Source of the DNA: Strix aluco | Lineage: Eukaryota > Chordata > Aves > Strigiformes > Strigidae | Assembly (NCBI RefSeq): GCF_031877795.1 | Contig: NC_133971.1 | Location: forward strand, 1,804,001 to 1,868,000 | Direction of reading: 5' to 3' | DNA: 64,000 nucleotides | Shown here: in pieces, positions 44,851 to 56,399 of the stretch | Layout of the letters: each line of letters opens with the position of its first letter | Numbering within the stretch: the stretch's first letter is position 1 | Translations under genes and position numbers: made by a program | Notes under the pieces: model-generated | What the model was told of the DNA's origin: nothing | The model's database searches: none | The model's input: the letters and a program-made list of their open reading frames with translations, nothing else

Positions 44851-46164
44851 AAATTTGCAGATGATTAGTAGAAATCCTTACACTCTAGTTTCAGTTTCTT
44901 TGCACAGACAGTTTATCATTAAACATTCCAGATTTTCTCTGGCTAGTGACACTTTAATATAATAAAGTATGTGCTGCACACCATGGATTAAGCAAAATTA
45001 TGTTTGTGTACCTTGACTTACTGTAATGCATTTGCTGTTAGTTATTCAGTGGTTGAAAAAAATCTGTCTTACTGAGAGGACAGAATAAATTGATAATGAT
45101 GTAATATATAGGCTGGTTCTTGGACATTTGCTTTCATGGGATGCTTGCTTGGCTAGGGCTGTTGAAGAGGTTGTTCTGTTCAAAGAGATTAGATGCCAAA
45201 TACTTAACAGGTGTCTGTTGAGCGTGTGTGAACTAAATGTTTTCAGTTTCTTGTATTACATCAAGTAGGGGTAAACTTTCCTGGGGTAGTAAAAATCCTC
45301 ACTGAGAACATAACAAACTCTTCCTAATTTTATGTCCTGTTTCAAAGGCAGAGTGAAAGCATCTGATGGAAGTATTTCTTCCATGCTCATGTTTGAAAGT
45401 GCTTAAACCCCATTTTGGGTGGTTTCCTTTGGAAGCAATTTGATAGTGCTATTCCTGTGCGTGTTGTGCCCCATCTAGTAATGACTGTTGCAAAAGGTTT
45501 TTGCTTTAGCAAAATTTTACAGTGGAGTAAATGTCACAAAAATATTTGGAGTTGTACTGTTTGGAGAAAAATAGCTGAGCAGAAGAGAGACATTGGGCAA
45601 GATCTTTAGAATAAATTTAGGTGTGATCTCATTTCTTACTAGACAGGGAACAATCCACGTGCAATAGAGACTTTTGAACGTACCAGTTGGAGGAAGAGCT
45701 TAAATAACACCTATCACTTCTCAGACACCAGGGTCTATATATACAGTTCTTTAGGAATCCATGCCTTACTGGTTACAGGTTTTTTTGTACTCAGTTAATT
45801 ATTTTTGATTTGTGATAGGTAAGTGTGAAACAGAAACATGATGCAAGACTCTTTAAGCAAACTAGATAAAGCACCTAAAAATGGGGCAGGATATTGAATT
45901 TCTCTCTAATAGTGCCTAAGCCGTGATACATTTCCATAAGTTTCCAGTCCTTTTACTTCACTCATTTTTGAACCAATGCCTTTGATAACAGAAAGAAAAC
46001 GCTAGTAGGGGCAGCACAAAAAAAAAAATCTAAATTATCTATGTGTACTGTCATTAGAATTTTAGAAAGATTTCAGCTTTCAACAATCTGTTCATCTTCA
46101 GCGTTTCTTTTTGGGGAGCAAAGTAGATGGACAGACAGCAAGGATTGAAGACTACTTAATAGTA

Positions 46165-46230
46165 CCTAAGGAAATTTAAATTTAAATATGAATCTTTGTT
46201 GCATGCAATATATTCATTTGCATATGCTAA
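46165..46230. promoter_or_regulatory. AT-rich block with octamer motif (possible enhancer element)
   Basis: It contains a self-complementary 'aaatttaaattt' run, 'gcatgcaatatattc' and a perfect POU octamer ATTTGCAT at 46216-46223 followed by 'atgc'. The composition is like that of deeply conserved non-coding elements. Function is inferred only. In mammals the adjoining developmental regulator NR2F1 has long-range enhancers, which would be a possible target. Confidence 0.25.
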
Positions 46231-49200
46231 ACCCGCTTTCAAAATCTGCTGTTTGTGAAGACTTTTTACTGGAATGATTATGTCAGATGTGCTTCAGTGA
46301 ACTCTTCTAGTTTGTAGGCAGCAATTGGCAGTAGGTTGGTTCATCACAGTAACATGACAGTACTCGAAAGGTTCAGAGATAGTTTCATAATTATTGTTAG
46401 CATGAGTCTTGAAAGAAATGATGAGCATCTCATAAACCCAGATGGGAATTTGTTACATTGTTGATAAATGTGTTGATAAATGTGTTTTACATTTTTAAAT
46501 TGATAAACAGTGAAAAGCAGAGAAGATACAATAAGGCAGATGGTTGTTTATAAAGCACTTGCAAGTTGCTGCAATTCAAAGAATGGTACTAATTGTTAAA
46601 AAGAAGACAAAAATTGGAGTAGGGGGAGTGTTTCAATGAGTTAATCATGAGCTTTTTAAAAATAAAACCTTCAGCAGCTTTAGTTCAATTAGAACCATTC
46701 TTGCCATCCTGGGTTTATATGCAAAAGTTTAGACTCTCAGTTTTTAATAAACTTTTGTACCAACCATTTTCATGTAGCTGAAATTAAAAATACAACTAAT
46801 CCACCTTTTATCTAAATGCATTCATTCCTTTCTTTCTCCTTTTTCTTGTTAGGAAAAAAACAAGATTTATTGCACAGAGACTAAAATTGAAGTATCATTG
46901 GTCTTATTAATCATTCCCACCTTTAAACAGTGAATAGTGAACACCAAAATCAGCAGAGAGTTCACAGCCAGGAAGTAAGATGGGATGTAGTTGGCTTATT
47001 TTATGTTAAAGGAGTGGTGGAAAAAAAACCTGGCTTTTGTCAACTAGGTGACTAGAAAAAAATATATTTAAGTAGTGCTTAGGCAGAATACAAATCAGCA
47101 TATGTGATGAAACCAGTTGGTTCACCTTTGTCTTATGAATGTTCAGTTCTTGTTTCCGTCAGTGATATTAAAAGTTTCTGTGAAAGGCAAAGTATTTTCC
47201 TACTGTTTCAGCAGGAGTTTTTTGAAAACCAGAGATATGTAGATTACTGCCTTCATCAAGCAGCTCTTTTAAAATATGTTTATTTTACCTCAGTTGCAGA
47301 ACTCCGGAAGAGTTAGTTCTCTTTCACAGGATTTTCAGCTTTTCCAAGATAAAGAATTTAACACTTTCTGTGTTTTCAACAAGAAACCTATATCTTTCAG
47401 ATTTCTGGTAATATTTTTATTAAAATTCAGCAGAATAGTGATATTTTTTAATAAAGCTGTATCAGCTGTGTCAGTCCTTAATAGGAATAATTTGAAAGGA
47501 AAAAAATTCAATTATAAATCAATAGAGCGTTGTATTTCTGTATGTGCAAACAACCTAAAATTACTTTAAGATGCTCCAGCTGCTCAATTCATTAACTCAA
47601 TCACAACTGAATTTTGGTATCTGTTATCTTCTGTTGATGGCTGCAGCAGAAATACCCAGTTAGCATGCTTGAAGCCGTTAGATGCAGTTATGACTATTAA
47701 GGAAGATCAGTTCAATACATTGGTTACTTAGGATTTTGAGAGGCTTAATACGTAGTTATTTATCTTAACTCACGCACTGTCCTGTCTGTGACGATTCAGG
47801 AAAGCATCATGCTCCTGCACAAACAGTGCCAATTCCTTCTCACCTTCTGGGTTTCCAGATTTGCCTCTTGGGTTTTTTGGGTCGTTGCACCTCTTAACTC
47901 TTCCCAGTGTATCTGCCAAATCCTTGAGTTCCTCTCTTGAGTGATACCCTGAGTATGTTGTTGGTAATAAGATATGAAAGATCTTTGAGGAGAAAAATAA
48001 TTTTTTCTGTTTTCACTGAATTAACTAGGAGGGGAGTGTGTGTGCATATGTTTTTGCCTTCTTTCCAGCAGTGTAAATTATACAGATTTTATGGTAACTT
48101 TATCTTATCACTGTAGATCTGACACCACATAACACAGGATGGAAAAAGCATGTAAAAATGTTTTCAATTTCTAGATTCAGGAATTAAGCTTCTGTCTTCA
48201 TTTTCAGTATATATGGCTCTATTCTACGTGGGTTTTTTAAGATAAAACCTGACATACATCCACTGCAGTCGGAATGCGTGTAAGAGTTCCACATAAAAGT
48301 CCAAGTAAATGTGTAAAACATATTTGAAAGTGGTTTTGTTAAGTTTTATAGCCTGAACTTGTTTTTAGACATGATTAATTTTCATGCATAAGAGATGTAT
48401 CTTCATCACATGCTGATAAGAATTTTGGGGCATTAGAACTTAAAGCTGATGTTTAAGCAGGAGGGGAGAATACTAAATTAAGAAGTGGGGGCGTTTGTCC
48501 ACTGTAAGCTGCAGTTCTATGTGAGACACCTTTTTGGATATTGTATGTACTTTTGATTTCATGAAATTGGTTAGAAAACTACGAAAAAAATGCAGACTTA
48601 AATGGAAAATGGAGGCTAAGTATTTTATTTTCCTATAACATTGATACAGCAGGCACAGAGGGAGTGTTACTGTAGTTGGTTGCACCATCTGAAGGTAATG
48701 ACATAAATGAAAGAAGGAAATTGATCTTAGTTTACGAAGATTGTAGGAAGGCAGAAGGTTCAAGCAAAAGAAAAAAAATTTTGGACAGGTAACCAGAAGA
48801 AATTTTTAATTGAAAGTACTTGGAAAGTGCTAAGCATTCTTGCTGCCTGATCATCAGGGGTTTGATACTCAGTTTCTTCTATGCCATTAAATGTATCAAG
48901 ATTGATTGTTACAGTTGATCTTAACTTTTCAAAAAATGTGTTTGTTTTTTTATCATTTTTGTTGAAACAAGTTCTTAATCCTGCTTTACTCAATACTATG
49001 GAAATGCACGTCAGATTTTTGAAGTGAACATTTCTGTTACTGCTGACTTAGAGAGCCTTTTAACTTCTAAGTTTTAAAACAAATGTTCTGTGTATTGGTT
49101 AAAAACCTGTGTGAAACTGCAGGTAGCAATGGAGGTGGGGAATAATGCTAAAATAGCAGTCAGCAAAATAGAAATGGTGAAGCTCTCGGATAGGAATTGC

Positions 49201-50144
49201 TTTTGTTGAGGTGGGATGAAGTGTCAGATATGTCAGGACACAATGCTGATAGTTGCACCAGTTCTTCGTGGGTTTTGTTCAGCTTAGAACTTCATAGATC
49301 TTTCATTGAGGGAAGGATTGGTATTTTTTTTCAGAAGTGATATGCTTTTCACAGAAGTCAAAGTGTTCACTGGAAAATAGCCTACCCAGCATACCCAACA
49401 CTCATGAGATGCAAACTGAGCTTCTTCAGCGTATGTACATCCGTGCACATATGTGTACAAATGTTGCTATTTCTGTGGAAGCAACTACCCTCAAAGTCAA
49501 CATGTATAAATGGCCAGAATATCATTGAAATAAGTGGCCAAGATATAGCAGAACTCGTGAATCCTTTTCCAGTGTTACAGTGGTTTGTCATGACGTTCGA
49601 TGTTAGGCTGAGGATTACAGCAGTCAGTGTAGTGAATGCACCTTTTGGGGGCTCTGACAGCCAAATGACTGATAACCATCACATGCATTACTAAAATAGG
49701 AATACAGCAAACATCCCGTGAGCTATCTACCTGCATCAAGTGCAGAAGGACAGAAGCAAGTCTTTCTGTCATAGGTATGAAATGTACGGGCAAGATTGAT
49801 CATCATGATCCATGCGTGCTTGTACTCGTGAAGCTCGTGCTGGCATACAGTAATGGCTGAGGACTGTATTTTTCTGTTCTAGACATCTGTGTGGGTGTTA
49901 ACACTTACTGTCCCAGCAAAGGGCTACAAGAATTTAGCTTGTGGCTGAACCCATTAATGTGAAAAGCAGCGATGTCTTTCTTCCATACACGTCTTGATGT
50001 GTCTTAGGAGAGAGATCTTTACGAGGGTGAAGAAACCTGCTTGGTTCATCTTCAGAGGGGAGGCACACTCTCCCTATGCAGTCAAAAATTATGCATTCTA
50101 GAGTTTGGGACAATTAGACTGAAGCCTTTTATGCCTTTATACCT

Positions 50145-50519
50145 GCAGGCAGGTGTTCAGCCATCTCCAGGAAAGCCAAGCTCCAGTGACGTGGAAAGAC
50201 AACCAGCTTATCAAAAGATAACTCTAAGCATCCCCCCTTCCTTATTTTTCCCCCAGCTTTTATTGCTGAGCAGGACGCCATGTGGTCTGGGATATTCCTT
50301 AGGTCAGTTGGGTCAGCTGTGTGTCCCCCCAAACTCCTTGTGCACCCCCAGCCACTTGCTGGTGAGGTGAGGAACAGAAAAGGCCTTGGCTCTGTGTAAG
50401 TGCTGCTCAGCAATCATGAAAAGCATCCCTGTGTTATCAACACTGGTTTTCAGCACAAACCCAAAACATAGCCCCATACTGTGAGGAAAATTAGCTCTAT
50501 CCCAGCCAGAACCAGCACA
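50145..50519 (-). mobile_element. ERVL-type LTR, copy C (minus strand, truncated)
   Basis: Recognisable from 'gcaggcaggtgttcag' to the terminal ...CCAGCACA. It shares with copies A and B 'cccccagcttttattgctga', 'ggaggatattcc'-like and 'ggtcagttgggtcagctg' words, 'aaactccttgtgcaccccc', 'cagaaaaggccttggctct' and 'tagctctatcccagcc'. The part near 'tgtcatagtttaacccc' in copy B is missing, so copies B and C are truncated at opposite ends. No target duplication is visible. Confidence 0.8.
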
Positions 50520-50544
50520 AGGTGGTATTGATAGCTTGGGTATT

Positions 50545-50680
50545 ATCTTAGAATCACAGAATAATTTTGGTTGCACCTCTGGGGATTCTGCAGTCAACTC
50601 CCCTGCTCAAAGCATGGGCAGCTTCAAAGTCGTATCAGGCTGATCAATTAAAAAATTGCAGACTGCTTTTAAGCAGGAAC
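50545..50680 (-). mobile_element. CR1 LINE 3'-end fragment, minus strand
   Basis: 'cttagaatcacagaataatt' opens it. That is the reverse complement of the CR1 3' terminal 'tctgtgattctaag' tail. It is followed by 'tggttgcacctctggggatt', 'tcaactcccctgctcaaagc' and 'gcttcaaagtcgtatcaggc'. About 135 bp, 5'-truncated. It lies only about 25 bases from LTR copy C. Confidence 0.75.
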
Positions 50681-53600
50681 ACCCTAACCATGCATGGTTG
50701 AGACAGAAATCTGTCTGCATACTGCTGTGGTGGAGCCTCCTGGTAGACAGGAGACCCTAGATGAAGCTTGCTCCTGGGAGATGTGAGGAATGGCCATGGT
50801 AGACGGGGCTAGGCTCATAGCAGCCTTGAAACTGACTTCTAAGGGAGGAAAATGTGCTGGTTTCCAAGTTTTCTAAGGTGGTCAGATGTAATGACTCACT
50901 GAAGTTTTCTGAAGGACAGCATGAAAACTTCAGAAGGAGCACCGCGAATCTTAAGCAGCTGTTAACTGGTTGTTCAGGAAAGGTGCTGAATGTCAGGCTG
51001 TTACAGTCAGGACGTGACATGGAGAAGAAAGAACAGTTGCTTGCCGCATCAAAGCTATGGTTCTGTCAAGTGCTGCTGTTATTATGGATCCTGCCACCTG
51101 CTCCCAGACTCCTCTGTTACTCCAGGTTTCAGAGTGCATATTGCCTTCCACCACAGATTTCTCGAGACACGTGTCATGACACACTTGAAAAAGTATTACA
51201 TGATAGCATATATACTCCTGCTCAACTCCATTGTGTTTGGCAAAAGTGCGCTTTAAGAGCGTGTTTGCCTTGTGATCAATTTATAATAGAAAAGGAAACA
51301 GCTTGTTTGATAACATGAGCTTGTACTCGTAGCATTCAGCCAGGAACAGAGCTCTTGTTTGTCCTGGGTTTCGATCTGCTCTTCAATTTACAGTGTCACA
51401 CCTCTTCTCACTTAAGTATTTCGGGAATGTCAGAGAGCGTTGGATGCTACTTTGCTAGGGACCACATAAGGTTTAATCATGAAGTGAGAGGTCTGATCAG
51501 TTCTTGCAGATGTCAACATAATTCAGTGCTCTTGGTCACGGTGATGTCTAGTATGCAAAAATATTTCCAGATGTGTGTGGTTGTAGGTAGATAAAATTCA
51601 AATAATTTTCACAGCTGATACGTTGAAGTCAGCTTGTGGAAATGATCAAGGTGCATATTGAGTTGCAAGTATATGGCTTCAAGTTTGATCAGTTCTACAT
51701 CAGTAAGCTAAAACTGCAAAGTAATAAAATATATCATTAATATTTCCTTCCAGAACAAATTTTTCTTTATACTGATACAGTGTGACTGGATATTTCCAAA
51801 GTAAATCTGTGAGATGGTGTTCGTCAAATCTGTAACACAAATCTGATTTCAGTTCACAGTCTGCCTAAGAATTTAAAAATATCTTTTCTTCTCCTGTCTT
51901 TTAGAAACTTAGAAACTTTGGTGAAATGCTCACTGTATTCTTGTAAGTTTCTTGGGCTTACCTTTCCACCTCCACAGGAAACCCATTGAGGATATTGTCA
52001 GGTACATTAGAAAGCAGAATTCATTTGGCTGCAGTATTAAATGACCTACTAATAATTTTTGACATAAAAATAGCCTATAACCCTAGAGATAATATGGGTA
52101 GAGTGAACAGAAATTAAGTAAATCTTGAGGTGAATACAAGTAGGAAGTGAAGGTTGATGCACATTTTTAGTACCGTTTCATAAAGGTTTTTTTGGACAGG
52201 CTACATTCAGTAACAGAAAGGGTCCTAACTTAGATTGTAGTAACGTAATTTTTGGGCTGACGTCCAATATTCAGGAATGCATATGTTCTTGATCCTTCAT
52301 TACAACTCATAATTTTAGGAATATTGTGTTGGGAAAATAAGGCACATTAGCCAGCAGCACAAATAGCAGGAGAAGCCACAATATTCATTTCCCCTCAACC
52401 CAGCCAAAAACAAATTATTTGGCTGACTATCAAAAGGAGCAGCAGTAATTGTTTCCAGTATCAGTGGAGGCATTTTGCTGTTTAAAAAACCCAAAGCTTC
52501 CATTTCATTAACTCAAGAAAAGGCTTGGTCTCTGCCATCAATTAGGGGACAAAAATGGGATTCTCATGGCAAGCTGTAGGTTGCTGTCTGCCTGTGCCTT
52601 GATGTTGCCCATGAATTGCTGCGGGTGCTGCTGGGATCTCCCTGTGCCTCTGCAGGAGCTGCTTGCCCCCTGCAAGCTCTGATTCTCCTGGGTGCAGGAG
52701 CAGTCTGCAAGACCCAGGCCTGGGTCACAAATGCAGCAGGACCTACTGTTGTGTGTGGTCAAGCGCCCAGGAACTCAGCCAGATGAGAGCCACCTTGTGA
52801 ACATTGGCCCGAAGGTAGCCTCTGGTTTACAACTTAGTCTCGGTTTGTAGAAGAGAAAAATGGAGGAGCAGCAGCTTGGAAAACAAGGTTGTAGGCAAAC
52901 TGTAGATGGTACTGTAGGCTTGTCACTTGTCAGCCTGCTCGCTGCCAGACTCTGTGGTGACATGCTGGTCTCCCGCCTCTTCTGTCTGGGTTAGGCCTTG
53001 AGCAGAACACCGTGGGAGTGCCCATCAGCCTGTGCGCCCATTGCCCAGATTACTGACTGACAGTAGCTGTGGTGGTGGAGACGCGCAGTCAGCGTGTGAT
53101 CACAGCACCCCGTGTTGTGTAGAGCAATAAATGCGGTTTTGTATTTGACGGAGAGAAAATCATCCTCAGTGCAGGTCCTCTGCTCTGTTCTCATGGCGTA
53201 GAGATAATTGTATCAAAATCTCTTGTCATAGAACAAGTTGCTTTTAGGCAAAAATCTGTCTGATTCCTAATCTCACCTTTTCATTTTATTCTCTGGACTG
53301 TTCTTTGCGTTCACCTTATTTTATCGGATACGTGATCCATTTAAAATGTCATTCATGTGTCTCTCTATTTTGTAACACCCTTTCACCAAACACAGAACTG
53401 GTGGCTGTGGTGTAATTATAAATTGCACACAAGCATGCTGCTCACTGTTACTGATGTCCATTTTCTTTATCTGTGTCTAGGTGATAAAATTGCCTACTTA
53501 ATGTTTCTATGAGATACTATAAAATTACAGAAATTGGATGTTAGGGAGAAGTTTCCCTTCCAGGCCATATTTTGATACTGTTCAGTAGGAATTGTCACTA

Positions 53601-55267
53601 CTTCTTATTTGATATATTTGTTATTAATAACTTCTGTATAGAACCCATGGCTATTCTTCTGCCTGCCCCATCCCTCCAAAAGAGCAAAGGCTCCTGCCAC
53701 GCAAACTTCTCTTGGGAAATTGGCAAAGACGAACATGAACCAATCCTGGTCACAAGGTGTATAAATGGACATCAGAACGGGACATCAGTATTTTCTGACT
53801 CAGGCTGTTTCATAGCTTCACAGATTTTTTAGAAATACCTGCTTAGTTAGTTGGATATGCTAAGTGTTATGGTGGTTTAATGCAAAATTTCTGTTAGAGC
53901 TTGCAAAATGTCCCATTTGACAAACAAAAAAGGGCTTTTCTCTCATAATATTTGTATTCAATAGAAGGTCAAAGACACAAGCTAGTACTCAAAGTTTGCA
54001 TAAAATCATGAATTGTTGTGATCCTTCTTAATCACTGTCATATTAAGCAATTTTATGTGTAATTGGACTGTATCTTTGTTGGACTGAGAAAGATGTGATT
54101 CCTTCCCAAGCAAAATATATAGCTAAAATTCATTAAAACACAGTAAATTGTAGTGTACAGATCTTCACTATTAGCTGTTTTTCCTCTTCTTCTGATACTT
54201 GTGCCCACGCAGCTTAATGAGAAGTGCTACACTGATTTGCTGTCTTTGGACGTGCGTGTGCTGCATGATTGGTCACGTTAGGTTTTCAGTTGTGATTTGA
54301 TAGGGAGAAATGATCTGCTCTGCTTTTTGTACATCATCAATATAAATATTCCTGAGCCACTAACAGTATCCTTACAATAAGTGAAGTAGTATGGGCTAGG
54401 AAGTTTATTTTATAAACCTCAGTTAGCAAGAATATTTCTTCCTGGTAGGACTGTTTTTAAAATAAAATGGAAAAAACACATAAAATAACCTTTCCAAATT
54501 TGATTTAATGAAGACATTTAAAATAATAATTTATTTCATTGTTATATTAAATGGTTTTCTGCATTTTATACAAGAGCAAAAGCATCGGGATTTTACTTGT
54601 CACATTTGAAACAATCTTCCTTACCTCTTGGTCGAAAGTTCTCCTGGCATTTACCATATCTGGAGTTTTTTGTAGTTTGCTGCCTCTTTAAGTTTGCCTG
54701 CCAGCAGAACACAAGGCTGGGTTAGATGGGCTCAGTCATGTGGAATAGAAAAAGGAAATCTTTTCTTGAGAAAGAGTGAAGAAAAAGAAGAGAAAAAGGT
54801 TCATCAGTGTCCAAGGTGTTTTCTTAACCTTCAGCTTGATACCCCCAGAAGAGACAGTGCCTTCAGGGCAGGTTTTTCTCTCCTTAAGGGGAAGTTTCTT
54901 TCAGAGTACTGGGTATCATAACCATCAACTGGAAAAACAGAAAGAAAGCTAGCCATTTCTCTCAGAATTTAACTGCTGGCTTTTGTCACTTCCTCAAAGC
55001 AAGCCACCATCCCAGGTTTGACATTTAAGTGTGTGATTGAGTTAATGACCCCGGTGCAATCTGTTTGGTTTACTGACCTAGTAAAAAGAGGTGCAGGTAT
55101 TATTTAATAGTGAAACTATAAACATTTCTGTGATTTGTGTTTCTGAGGGTATCAGCTACTATTTGTGCCAAGAAAAGAAAAAAAGAAATGTTGCTAATGG
55201 TCAGTGCCATGGCCCTTTTCAGCTAAATTTATGTAAATCCAATTTATTTTGACCCAGTACTGTTCTG

Positions 55268-55405
55268 GAGCATGGTGGCAAAATGGTTAAGACATCTTGC
55301 TATGGAAAGAAGGTGTTAATTTGAGTTCTGCCCTGGATTTACATAAAATTAAGCCTTCAGTCCATCTGTGAATATTTATCTGGTCATTTCTGCTGAGGAA
55401 TCAAA
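55268..55405 (+). repeat. Possible MIR-type SINE remnant
   Basis: 'ggtggcaaaatggttaagac' followed by 'gagttctgccctgga' and 'cttcagtccatctgtgaata' follows the order of the tRNA-derived head and core of MIR-like SINEs ('gtggttaagagca', 'ggctctgccac', 'cctcagtttcc...ctgtaaaa'). Very diverged; could be coincidence. Confidence 0.35.
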
Positions 55406-56362
55406 GGTGGCAAAATGAGATGCTTGACACATCACTGACTTTTTTGTCTCTGAGCACAAAAGCTGGTATGCTTTAACTATGTTAATCTGATATGTCAGTT
55501 GGGTTTGGCATGGATTTTTAACCTTTCAAAACTGCATAGCACCACCTCTCCACCTAAACTACGTTTTTTTTCATTAATAGTTGGAATAATCAAAACTGCT
55601 ACTGTTCTTTCTCTCAGGTCCCTTTTTATAACTCATCTGTAATAGGAAATTTAGAGATAATAATTATAAGTTTTAGTTTTTGAATTGGAATATTAAAATG
55701 TGTTTATAATCTGCATTTATATTTGTTCCTCTGTTATTCTTCTGGGCTTTTTTTAGTTTCCTTCTTTGTTTTGCAACCTTTTCATCCTTTTGTTTTTTGT
55801 CTCAGCTTGGGGATAGAGGTCATGCTTTCTGCTGATGTTTAATTGCTTCTGGTGCAAGGTGCTTGCTAGAAGCCTCTGCTTCATATTAATATATATGTAT
55901 CTATATGTATGCATATTTAAAAAGAACTGAGAATTTTCATAAAATAGGCTATGTAATTAAGCCATTTCTGAAGCCAATTAATTGCCAAGCGATTTCTAAA
56001 TTTAGAGATGCTTTTCTTAAAAAGGAAAAAAAAAAGAAAAAAGAAAAACAAAAAATAAACCAACAGGTGTCAGCAAAGACCGTGTAACAAAACATTGGGT
56101 CAAATCATATCAACAGTATATGCTGCATTCATGACAAATCCCTGTTGGTTTTAATTTAATTCTCTCAAAAGATCTTGAGATTCTATTTGTGATCAGTCAA
56201 CTCAGAATCCAGAATATCACACCCATGTGTTAAGATTGAATTGAATTGCTTTCAGAAGAAAACGCAAGAAATCCCTTAGAGGTAATGTCAATTCCATCTT
56301 AATGAATTGTTCTCCCACACTATAATCCAAGTGAGGTCTTTTGTGGATTTTTAAAATGCCAT

Positions 56363-56365
<3 letters not shown>

Positions 56366-56397
<32 letters not shown>
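56366..56397. repeat. Poly(T) run of 32 bases
   Basis: Uninterrupted T32, the longest homopolymer in the window. It is followed by 'agcttgcagtgaacagagcc'. It may be a retroposon tail on the minus strand, but no element body or duplication was recognised beside it. Confidence 0.9.

Positions 56398-56399
<2 letters not shown>

Larger units (their letters stand above)
40613..50144 (+). other. ARB2A intron 4, middle part
   Basis: 9.5 kb, mostly AT-rich. No exon recognised. Somewhat GC-richer, exon-like composition at 41280-41700 comes with overlapping short frames but no domain. A T17-type run is near 42849. An octamer-containing AT-rich block is near 46165-46230, and a faint ancient interspersed repeat is near 44755-44850, both listed separately. 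Confidence 0.45.

Noticed and set aside
46455..46490. Direct duplication 'gttgataaatgt' twice
   Set aside because: Simple short slippage duplication without wider structure.
50854..51318. 154-codon plus-strand frame in intron 4
   Set aside because: Overlapped by other frames of similar quality; no recognisable domain and no supporting signals.
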